This document shows, one piece after another, positions 39,362 through 46,672 of a DNA stretch of 64,000 nucleotides. Every line of letters begins with the position of its first letter. Position 1 is the stretch's first letter. The notes under the pieces were generated by a model that saw only the letters and a list, made by a program, of their open reading frames with translations, was not told the DNA's origin and did no database searches. The translations under genes were made by a program, and so were the position numbers. This DNA comes from Mesorhizobium onobrychidis (GTDB taxonomy: Bacteria > Pseudomonadota > Alphaproteobacteria > Rhizobiales > Rhizobiaceae), in NCBI RefSeq assembly GCF_024707545.1, contig NZ_CP062229.1, positions 4,197,501 to 4,261,500 on the forward strand. Reading direction: 5' to 3'.

Positions 39362-39441
39362 CTAACCCCGATCGGCGTCCAATTTTGACCCCTTGTGGCG
39401 ATGGCCAGGTGCGACTTCCCGGTTCCGGTGCCGCCGATCAG
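39362..39441 (-). mobile_element. IS21-family remnant (istB Walker A fragment)
   Basis: On the minus strand, 39441-39398 reads LIGGTGTGKSHLAIA, the P-loop of IstB helper ATPases. It runs straight into GGGGTCAAAATTGGACGCCG, a stretch typical of the non-coding end of IS21-like elements. The rest of istB and all of istA are missing, so this is a decayed relic with an internal deletion. Confidence 0.55.
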
Positions 39442-39686
39442 CCCGCGCATTGAGCCGAACACAGCGGAACGTAGATCGAGCGAGCGCCCTTGCGTTGGCT
39501 TCATGATCTGCGATCTTTCGTGCGAAATTGCGGCGCGAACTTGTTGGTCCTGTCGATGATCGGTAAACCGTCTCGCCTTTGCGGGAAGCGGCTGCTTTCC
39601 GTTAGCTACCGAAATATTACGATTTGCTTACGTATATGTGCCTTTTGATTAAAATGTAGCAAAATCGTGACGCAGGACCGAGAATT

Positions 39687-39767
39687 CTGGGATTGGTTTT
39701 GCAAGGCTGGGATAGCGGAGATGGGAAAAGCTGATATCCCAATCATGAGGCAATATTCCCAGTCATG
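39687..39767. promoter_or_regulatory. Array of phased CTGGGA/TCCCA sites
   Basis: CTGGGAT at 39687 and again at 39707 (20 bp apart); TCCCAATCATG at 39737 and TCCCAGTCATG at 39757 (20 bp apart) in the opposite sense. An extra TGGGA lies at 39722. Two helical turns between direct copies and inverted pairs suggest cooperative binding of a dimeric or multimeric regulator. It ends 168 bp before the methyltransferase start. No known regulator matches from memory. Confidence 0.5.
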
Positions 39768-39934
39768 CGACAGATGAGAGGCTTGTGATCACCCCTTCCG
39801 TTGCATCATGTCTTCAAGCCTATGCCGACAAGTGTTTTTCGATTGCCCATCGAGAATTTTAATGAATTTGAGATACACTTAATTGGTACGCAATTGTCGG
39901 ACACCGGGACCGGCAAGTCAGGAAGGGGTCTGTC

Positions 39935-40627
39935 GTGAGCGAAGAGATCAGTGTCGCCGAAGCCTACAGCAAAGGCCGCACCATCTTTCTGGGGCTTGAG
40001 TTGCTCATCGCGCCCGGTGCGCTCGTTCCCCGGCCGGAGACGGAGTTGCTCGGCACGACCGCACTTGATGTTCTGAGTCAAATGAACCTGCCGGCGCCGC
40101 GCGTTATCGACATGTGCTGCGGGGCCGGCAATCTGGCCTGCGCCATCGCGCATTACGCCCCCACCGCGCTTGTCTGGGCGAGCGATCTCACCGATGGATG
40201 CGTCGAAGTCGCGCGCCGCAACGTCGCCCATCACGTCATGGCGGATCGCGTGTCGGTGCTTCAGGGCGACTTGTTCAGTGCTTTCTCGGGCTTGAAGCTA
40301 GATGGCACGATGGACATGATCATCTGCAACCCGCCTTACATTTCGGAAAAGCGGCTCGAGGGCGACCGCGCGCATCTGACCGAACTCGAGCCGCGGGAAG
40401 CGTTTGCGGCCGGTCCCTACGGCCTGAGCATCCATATGCGGGTGATCAAGGACGCGCCACGTTACTTGCGGCGCGGAGGCATCCTGCTCTTTGAGGTAGG
40501 CCTCGGCCAGGACCGCCAGGTCATCAGTCTGCTGGAGCGATCCAAAGCGTACGAAACTATCCGCGCGATCACGAACGAAGCCGGCGAGGGCAGGGTGGTT
40601 ATGGGACATACCACGCCGCAAGCGTGA
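39935..40627 (+). CDS. PrmC/HemK-like SAM-dependent methyltransferase
   Basis: 230 residues with a GTG start after GGAAGGGG. Motif I is VIDMCCGAGNLACAIA (about residue 56); the N132-P-P-Y motif in MIICNPPYISEK, typical of N5-glutamine and adenine N6 methylation, is intact; LVPRPETELL near the N terminus is the PrmC signature. PrmC proper is about 280 residues with an N-terminal helical bundle that is missing here, so this is probably not the housekeeping release-factor enzyme but a paralogue with another substrate. It converges on an orphan acyl carrier protein gene. Confidence 0.75.
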   Translation: MSEEISVAEAYSKGRTIFLGLELLIAPGALVPRPETELLGTTALDVLSQMNLPAPRVIDMCCGAGNLACAIAHYAPTALVWASDLTDGCVEVARRNVAHHVMADRVSVLQGDLFSAFSGLKLDGTMDMIICNPPYISEKRLEGDRAHLTELEPREAFAAGPYGLSIHMRVIKDAPRYLRRGGILLFEVGLGQDRQVISLLERSKAYETIRAITNEAGEGRVVMGHTTPQA

Positions 40628-40699
40628 GCATGCCGAGACTGCGGCAGGCTCTGTTGCGCTGTCGGCGGCGTAGAACAACGCTAGGCAAGATGTCGGCAA

Positions 40700-40966
40700 T
40701 CAGTTTTGCTTGCGGAGAATATATTGCGCAATTCCTTGGATGGAATCGAGGTTCTCCGGCAGGAGTTCGCTGTCTTCGACGGTGATGCCGAAGGTCTCCT
40801 CGATGAAGCCGATAACCTCGAGTACCCCTGCCGAGTCGACGATGCCTTGGTCGAGAAGGGACGTGTGGCTCTCCAGAGCATCCGCGTCGGCTATGTAGAA
40901 ATTCGACGCCAGGAAAGCGCGGATCTGATCCTTGCAGGTTTCGGCTCTATCCTTGGTAGACAACAT
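40700..40966 (-). CDS. Acyl carrier protein-like protein
   Basis: 88 residues. Four-helix carrier fold expected; the phosphopantetheine site is Ser45 in LLDQGIVDSAGVLEV. It differs from FabD-system AcpP (DSL motif) in having DSA, as in carrier proteins of specialised acyl or aminoacyl transfer. A GGAGGAGAATTC ribosome-binding region precedes the ATG. No acyl-AMP ligase or thioesterase is adjacent, so its partner is unknown. Confidence 0.82.
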   Translation of the reverse strand: MLSTKDRAETCKDQIRAFLASNFYIADADALESHTSLLDQGIVDSAGVLEVIGFIEETFGITVEDSELLPENLDSIQGIAQYILRKQN

Positions 40967-41218
40967 TGAATTCTCCTCCGCGCGGCGCGAACCACTGATC
41001 TTTTTGCTCCCTCGCTGCGTGATATCGCCCAGAACCGCGAACGCGACGAATTAAGCCAATAGTGGCGGCGCTGGCGGTACGCCAGGCGCGATCGGCTGCG
41101 CCGCGACGTGACAGCCAACGGGAAGCAAGCGCGGCCGTTTGGCGAAGATCGCGGCTTCATCAGAATGATCGATGAAAAGATTTCGGCCGGCGGCGATGGT
41201 GCGGTCGAGCAGATCCGC

Positions 41219-41494
41219 TTACCCGGCTCTCTGATCAGCTTTTTGGCCTTTTCTTGGTTTATTCGGTGCTTTTGTAGGCCCGCTGGTGTCTGAGTCTTCG
41301 GCGGAGACAAAGCAGTATGCAAAGATATGTCCCCGGTTCTCGTCGGTTACGCGAATCCAATCCTTTTCCCACGTTCGGAGAGTAACATGTCGATCTGTCG
41401 ACATGGCGGCGGCTCTGAAGGGGCTCGGCGCGTTGATGATACGCGCCGCGATCACATCATCGCCCTCCATTTGTTCTACGAGGTATGTCTGCAT
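41219..41494 (-). CDS. Small protein of unknown function
   Basis: 91 residues, not recognised. I support it because GGGGAGG lies 5 bases before the ATG, composition is balanced, and MQTYLVEQMEGDDVIAARII reads like a structured beta/alpha start. Central WEKDWIRVTDENRGHIFAYC suggests a compact fold; the C terminus is basic. Upstream is a 37-bp imperfect palindrome. The 252 bp between it and the carrier protein hold no supported gene. Confidence 0.55.
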   Translation of the reverse strand: MQTYLVEQMEGDDVIAARIINAPSPFRAAAMSTDRHVTLRTWEKDWIRVTDENRGHIFAYCFVSAEDSDTSGPTKAPNKPRKGQKADQRAG

Positions 41495-41513
41495 AAATGC
41501 CTCCCCAGGCCCG

Positions 41514-41550
41514 CTGCAACTTTAACGTCGGTCAAAACGTTCGGTTGCAG
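41514..41550. promoter_or_regulatory. 37-bp imperfect palindrome upstream of the small gene
   Basis: Outer arms CTGCAAC and GTTGCAG, inner AACGT and ACGTT. It ends 20 bp before the start codon at 41494 on the minus strand, so a bound protein would block or activate transcription. Regulator unknown. Confidence 0.4.
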
Positions 41551-41752
41551 CGTAGCAAAGAGATTTTTGATAAATGTGACGAACCGACAAGGCCGCTGCT
41601 CGGCCGTTCCGAGAACGGCGGAGGTGGCCCAAGCTCTCATCCGTCGGGGTCGGGCATTGACGGAAGGCCGCTTACGGATCGCTCACATCTCGGGATCTTG
41701 CCGCCGCGCTTGATGAGAAAAGGAAACCTGCGTCAAGGTGCGCGGGCGAGGG

Positions 41753-42610
41753 TTAGCGCTGGGTCGACCAAGCGTCGCGCAACTCGCTGGCCTGGGCGGT
41801 CCTGACGCCGCAGGCAGTCAGGGCGCTTTTGGTCGCCGTTACGAGCGCGGCATTGTCCTTGGCGGTTGTGCCGTCGGCCAGAGTGAAATTGTTCTCGAAG
41901 CCGACGCGGGCATGACCGCCCAGCAGCGCACCGGCCGTAACGCAAGCGGTTTCTTCCCGACCGAAGGCGCAGAGCATCCAGTGCCCGAAGCGCGGGCGGT
42001 CATGTGCAAGGAAGGGAAGCAGGTCGGCCGGTCGCGAAACCTGTCCCGGCGTGTAGCGGCCGAGCACATAGAGCACCGGGATGTCGTCGAAAGGCACCAG
42101 CCCGCGCTGCTGCATGGCGGCTAGGGCCGAAGCCTCTTCGGGCGCGTAGAGGATCATCTGAGGGGCGATCCGCTCGCTCTTCAGCCACCACAGGAACTCG
42201 GCGAAAGCGGTCTCGTGGGCAGCGTCCGGCACCAGTTCGCGCAGCGCCAGCGAAACCGCCTCAGGGTGGGTAGCGCGAACAATCGCCATCTGCTCGGCCG
42301 GCTGGTATCGGCCGACCGCTTCGCTGGTGATCTGGATGATCAGCCGCTCGCCCACCGCATCTCGTATCGCTTTCGTCGTCTCGCGATAAGCGTGCGCGTC
42401 GAGCAAATGGCCGCCGTCGCGATCGCGGACATGCGTATGGATCATCGCGGCGCCCGCGTCGAGGCAGGCGGCGGCGGTCCGGGCCAGTTCCTGGGGGCCG
42501 ATCGGCAGGGCAGGGTGGTCTTGCTTGCCACGCCGTCCACCATTCGGCGCAACGGCGATCGCCGTCGGTGCGATAAATCCGGGGCCGGTCACGTCCCTGT
42601 CGACGGTCAC
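41753..42610 (-). CDS. BKACE-family beta-keto acid cleavage enzyme (DUF849)
   Basis: 285 residues, TIM barrel. The family cleaves beta-keto acids with acetyl-CoA, giving acetoacetate and a new acyl-CoA. Metal ligands His58 and His60 are in AAMIHTHVRDRDGG, and the later GHARVGFENN matches the conserved R-V-G-x-E-[DN]-N with the Glu ligand. GTG start. Which beta-keto acid it uses is unknown. It is divergent from an aminotransferase 95 bp away, suggesting an amino acid that is transaminated and then cleaved. Confidence 0.85.
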   Translation of the reverse strand: MTVDRDVTGPGFIAPTAIAVAPNGGRRGKQDHPALPIGPQELARTAAACLDAGAAMIHTHVRDRDGGHLLDAHAYRETTKAIRDAVGERLIIQITSEAVGRYQPAEQMAIVRATHPEAVSLALRELVPDAAHETAFAEFLWWLKSERIAPQMILYAPEEASALAAMQQRGLVPFDDIPVLYVLGRYTPGQVSRPADLLPFLAHDRPRFGHWMLCAFGREETACVTAGALLGGHARVGFENNFTLADGTTAKDNAALVTATKSALTACGVRTAQASELRDAWSTQR

Positions 42611-42643
42611 AGGTGCAGTCCAATCGTTTCAGTATTGCGCAGT

Positions 42644-42661
42644 ATGTAACATATGTTGCAT
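42644..42661. promoter_or_regulatory. Near-palindromic operator between BKACE and aminotransferase genes
   Basis: ATGTAACATATGTTGCAT, one mismatch from a perfect 18-bp palindrome. The half-site TGTAACA recurs at 44913-44919, just before the rpiR start. This suggests the RpiR protein controls both the divergent catabolic genes and itself. Confidence 0.45.
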
Positions 42662-42704
42662 GATAGGTTCGCTCCAAATCGCGCCATCGTCAATCGAGGA
42701 AAGC

Positions 42705-44027
42705 ATGACACACATCCTGCATCGCCAGATCCATGCGACCCTGCCCGTCGCGGCTGGCGGCAAGGGTATCGAACTCTTCGACCGCGATGGCCGCGCCTAT
42801 ATCGACGCGTCAGGCGGCGCGGCGGTTTCCTGCCTCGGCCACAGTCATCCCGACGTGACGGCCGCGCTCCACGCACAGGCCGACAAGCTCGCCTATGCCC
42901 ACACCAGCTTCTTCACCAACGAGCCGGCCGAGACATTGGCCGACAAGCTCGTCGCTGGCGCACCGCAAGGTATTAGCCACGCCTATTTCGTGTCCGGCGG
43001 CTCCGAAGCGGTGGAGGCGGCGCTCAAGATGGCACGGCAGTTTTTCGTCGAAACTGGCAAGCCCGAGCGGCGAAACGTCATCGCCCGCCGACAGAGCTAT
43101 CACGGCAACACGCTCGGCGCTCTCGCTGCCGGGGGTAATGAGTGGCGCCGTGCCCAATTCCGCCCGTTGCTGATCGACACGCATCATATCGACCCATGCT
43201 ATGCCTACCGCTTCCAGGAAGCCGGTGAGAGCGTGGAGGCCTACGGCCTGCGCGCCGCCCAGGCGCTCGAGGATAAAATTCTCGAACTCGGTCCGGACAC
43301 TGTCATGGCCTTCGTCGCGGAACCTGTCGTCGGCGCGACAGCAGGAGCGGTGCCCGCCGTTCCCGGCTATTTCAGGCGCATCCGCGAAATCTGTGACCGC
43401 TACGGTGTGCTCCTCATCCTCGACGAGGTGATGTGCGGCATAGGCCGCACCGGGACGCTGCACGCATGCGAGCAGGACGGTGTCGCGCCCGACCTGATGA
43501 CAATCGCCAAAGGCCTCGGCGGAGGCTATCAGCCCATTGGGGCGGTGCTGCTTTCACGCCGCATTTTCGACGCTTTCGCCGAAGGCTCCGGCTTTTTTCA
43601 GCACGGCCACACCTATATGTGCCATCCCCTGGCCTGCGCGGCGGCGCTTGCCGTCCAGGAGGTGATCGCTCGCGACGATCTGCTCGCCAATGTTCGGGCG
43701 ATGGGCGCACATCTTTCGTGGCGACTGGGCGAACGGTTCGGCAACCATGCCCATATCGGCGACATTCGCGGGCGTGGCCTTTTCATGGGACTTGAGCTGG
43801 TCGAAGACCGTTCGTCGAAACAGCCGTTCGATCCGGACCGCAAACTAAATGCGCGCGTCAAGCGCGAGGCGATGGCGCGCGGACTGCTGGTCTATCCCGC
43901 GGGAGGCACGATCGACGGCGTCCGCGGCGATCATGTGCTGCTTGCGCCGCCCTTCATCATAGACGCCGCAGCAACCGATGCAGTTGTTGAACGGCTCGGC
44001 GACGCGATAGACGCTGCAGTGGCATAG
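42705..44027 (+). CDS. Class III aminotransferase (PLP-dependent)
   Basis: 440 residues from the ATG at 42705, after GAGGAAAGC; the frame is open to 42525 but the extension enters the BKACE promoter. Fold type I with SGGSEAVEAALKMARQF, SYHGNTLGAL, LILDEVMCGIGRTG and the PLP lysine Lys269 in IAKGLGGGYQPIG. Related to omega-amino acid:pyruvate transaminases. Likely makes the keto acid used by the BKACE enzyme. Followed after 12 bp by the converging rpiR. Confidence 0.9.
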   Translation: MTHILHRQIHATLPVAAGGKGIELFDRDGRAYIDASGGAAVSCLGHSHPDVTAALHAQADKLAYAHTSFFTNEPAETLADKLVAGAPQGISHAYFVSGGSEAVEAALKMARQFFVETGKPERRNVIARRQSYHGNTLGALAAGGNEWRRAQFRPLLIDTHHIDPCYAYRFQEAGESVEAYGLRAAQALEDKILELGPDTVMAFVAEPVVGATAGAVPAVPGYFRRIREICDRYGVLLILDEVMCGIGRTGTLHACEQDGVAPDLMTIAKGLGGGYQPIGAVLLSRRIFDAFAEGSGFFQHGHTYMCHPLACAAALAVQEVIARDDLLANVRAMGAHLSWRLGERFGNHAHIGDIRGRGLFMGLELVEDRSSKQPFDPDRKLNARVKREAMARGLLVYPAGGTIDGVRGDHVLLAPPFIIDAAATDAVVERLGDAIDAAVA

Positions 44028-44039
44028 CGCCAGCGCTCT

Positions 44040-44912
44040 TCATTCCGGCAGATAGGCACCGAACGCCTGTAACTCCAGTTCCGTCTCCCGGACACGAGCC
44101 GCGGCGGCCGGCCCGCTGCGCGCCAGCATCGTTGCAGCCAGCGCTTCCACGATAGCCATAGCTGCGGCTACCGACGGGAAGAAAGACGGGCTGTCGGTAG
44201 AGAATCGCAATGTAACGTCGGCATGCCGCGCGATCGGAGCAGCCACGCTGTCGACAATCGCGACAATCGGAACGCTGTGTCGTTGCGCGGCCTCCATCAC
44301 CGGCCCGAGTTCACGCGAGTAGGGCGAAAAGCCGATCGCGACGACCGCTTCCCTCTTTCCAAGCGCTGCGAGTTCCGCCTCGATCGCACCGCCGTCGCCG
44401 CCGAGCAGCGTGACGTCGCGCCGAAACATCCGGCAGAGATAGACGAGCGCGTGGGCGGGCGCGCGGCAGCTTCGGAACCCGGCGATGCGTATGTGCTGTG
44501 CCTTCTCCAGTATCGCGCAGGCCCTGGCTATTTCTTCGCTGCCGTTGGCCGCCTCGGCCGCCGCCAGATTGGCAACCGTCGTCCTCAGCGATTCCGCGAA
44601 AATCGCCTCCGACCCGCGCTTGACAAGCGCATCGGCCCTTGCCGCGAAAGGCGCCTTGCCGGAACGCAGCCGGTCCTCGAACGGCTTGCGCAGCGCCGCC
44701 CAATCACCGAAGCCCAGCCGCCGCGCCAATCGCACGAAGGTCGTCGGTGTCACCTCTGATCGCGCGGCCAGAACCCGCATGGAAACCAGCGCCACCTCGT
44801 CGGGATGATCGACCAGGAATCGCGCCGCCTTGCGCAGTTCTGGGCTCAATTCGGGGAGTTCGGTCAATATGCGCGCCAGAAGCGCGTCGAAACCCATCTC
44901 CCGCGTATTCAT
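44040..44912 (-). CDS. RpiR-family transcriptional regulator
   Basis: 290 residues from the ATG at 44912 (a longer frame opens at 44963). N-terminal HTH_6 domain (LAARSEVTPTTFVRLARRLG), then a SIS domain at about 110-250 (IRIAGFRSCRAPAHALVYL) that in this family senses a phosphosugar or other small metabolite. The TTGTAACAA site directly before the start shares its half-site with the operator at 42644. It is divergent from the TAXI transporter locus. Confidence 0.88.
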   Translation of the reverse strand: MNTREMGFDALLARILTELPELSPELRKAARFLVDHPDEVALVSMRVLAARSEVTPTTFVRLARRLGFGDWAALRKPFEDRLRSGKAPFAARADALVKRGSEAIFAESLRTTVANLAAAEAANGSEEIARACAILEKAQHIRIAGFRSCRAPAHALVYLCRMFRRDVTLLGGDGGAIEAELAALGKREAVVAIGFSPYSRELGPVMEAAQRHSVPIVAIVDSVAAPIARHADVTLRFSTDSPSFFPSVAAAMAIVEALAATMLARSGPAAAARVRETELELQAFGAYLPE

Positions 44913-45029
44913 TGTAACAACCATTTCCCTTGATTGATAAAGCGCAACAATCGTAGCATGCATCGACGTGCCTTGACACTAAAACACCGGACGGCCGCGA
45001 CGGCACGCAAAGTACCAAGGGAGAACCAG

Positions 45030-45743
45030 ATGAAACATGCCCGGACTGCACGCCACGGAGCGCAGATCGCCGCCTTGTCGGCCGCGCTGCTGTTTTCGGC
45101 CAGCGCAATGGCGCAGCAGAATTTCGTTACTATCGGGACCGGTGGCGTCACCGGCGTCTATTATGCCGCCGGCGGTGCTATCTGCCGCCTGCTCAACAAG
45201 GATCGTAAGACACACGGCATCCGCTGCTCGGTCGAATCGACCGGCGGATCGGCATTCAACGTGAACACGATCAAGGAAGGCGAACTCGACTTCGGCATGG
45301 CGCAGTCCGACGTCCAGTACAACGCCTACAAGGGGCTGGAATCATTCAAGGACGGTGGCGCCCATGCCGACCTGCGCGCGGTTTTCTCGATCCATCCGGA
45401 GCCGTTCACGGTCCTGGCGCATCCGAATGCCGGCGTGACGAAATTCGAGGACTTCAAGGGCAAACGTTTCAACGTCGGCAATCCCGGTTCCGGGACACGC
45501 GCTTCCATGGAACGTCTGCTCGGTGCGATGGGCTGGACGTTGGCCGACTTTTCGCTCGCATCGGAGTTGAAGGCTGACGAGCACGGCCCGGCGCTCTGCG
45601 ACGGCAAGATCGACGGGTTCTTCTACGGCGTCGGCCATCCCTCCGCGAACATCCAGGATCCGACGACCACCTGCGCCGCCAAGCTGGTGCCGTTGACCGG
45701 AGAAGTCGTGGACAAGCTCGTTGCCGAGAATCCTTACTACGCA
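45030..45743 (+). pseudogene. TAXI-type TRAP solute-binding protein, 5' part only
   Basis: First 238 residues of a periplasmic TAXI binding protein: signal peptide 1-27 (ending SAMAQ), then [34 protein letters not shown] and [13 protein letters not shown]. Family length is about 320. After AENPYYA the frame runs into the permease leader region; the missing last 88-89 residues are found inverted at 46403-46672. The product would lack the C-terminal lobe and should not bind ligand normally. Confidence 0.88.
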
Positions 45744-46356
45744 TCCGCAACAGGAGGCGTCATGAGCGAAGTGAAGGGACAACCGGCCGGCGTCGATCTC
45801 GAAGAGCTCGAACAGCTTGTCGCGGAGGCTGATACGGGTGGCCGGCATCCGAGCGGAACAGTCGCTCGAATCCTGCTCTGGGTTGCAGTTGCCTGGTCGC
45901 TTTTCCAGCTCTGGTACGCGCTTCGCCTTTGCCGTTCGTGTTCGGCTTCGGCATCCTCAATGATACGGAAGCGCGCGCCATCCATCTCGGCTTCGCGCTG
46001 TTTTTGACGTTCCTCGCCTATCCGGCGCTGAGATCCTCGCCCCGCGATCGTGTGCCGCTACTCGACTGGGTGCTGGCCGTGGTCGGCGGGTTTGCCGGCG
46101 CCTACCTCTTTCTCTTTTACGTCCAGCTTTCCGGACGGCCGGGCCAGCCGACCACGCTCGATCTCGTTACCGGCACCGTTGGCATCCTGTTGCTTCTCGA
46201 GGCGACGCGCCGCGCGCTCGGCCTTCCGATGGTGGTCGTGGCATGTGTTTTCATCTTTTACACCTTTGCCGGCCAGTACATGCCGGACGTGATTCAGCAT
46301 CGCGGCGCATCGCTCAACAAGTTTCTCAACCATCAATGGCTGACCACCGAAGGCCC

Positions 46357-46381
46357 CCGGCGGGTCCGCTGGACCCGCCGG
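46357..46381. terminator. Perfect hairpin carried in the inverted segment
   Basis: CCGGCGGGTCC, loop GCT, GGACCCGCCGG: 11-bp stem. In the ancestral order it would have lain between the binding protein and permease genes, probably attenuating or stabilising the message. It now lies inside the permease. Confidence 0.65.
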
Positions 46382-46402
46382 ACTGCCGTCAGGTCACGAA
46401 GC

Positions 46403-46672
46403 CTATTTCAGCCAGCCCTTCTCCTTGAAGTATTTTTCAGCGCCCGGATGCAGCGGCGCGGAATTCCCTTCCGACACCATCTTGGCCGGGTCGAGCTTGG
46501 CGAAGGCCGGATGCAGCGACTTGAACTCGTCGAAATTCTCGAACACCGCCCTGGTCAGTTGATAGACGCTCTCATCGGGAACCTTGGCCGAAGTGACCAG
46601 CGTGGCGAGCGCACCGAAAGTCCCGGTATCGTCGGGATTGTTTGCGTAAAGGCCGCCTGGGATGATCGCCTT
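46403..46672 (-). pseudogene. Inverted 3' end of the TAXI binding protein gene
   Basis: On the minus strand it reads [20 protein letters not shown] and on to [19 protein letters not shown] and a stop: the C-terminal lobe of a TAXI binding protein. It begins at the codon where the copy at 45030 breaks off (NPYYA then AKAIIPGG). 89 codons plus 238, sharing about one, restore a normal-length protein. It has no start of its own. Confidence 0.88.

Noticed and set aside
39097..39453. 118-codon open frame in the gene-poor region
   Set aside because: No ribosome-binding site, Ser/Arg/Pro-rich composition, and it runs through the IS21 relic on the opposite strand.
40891..41322. 143-codon minus-strand frame overlapping the carrier protein and the 91-residue gene
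   Set aside because: Ser/Arg-rich shadow frame; the two overlapping genes have good ribosome-binding sites and motifs.
46355..46672. The insert in the permease considered as a new coding domain, since the frame stays open
   Set aside because: Its translation is Arg-rich with no similarity, whereas the opposite strand gives a textbook TAXI C-terminal lobe.
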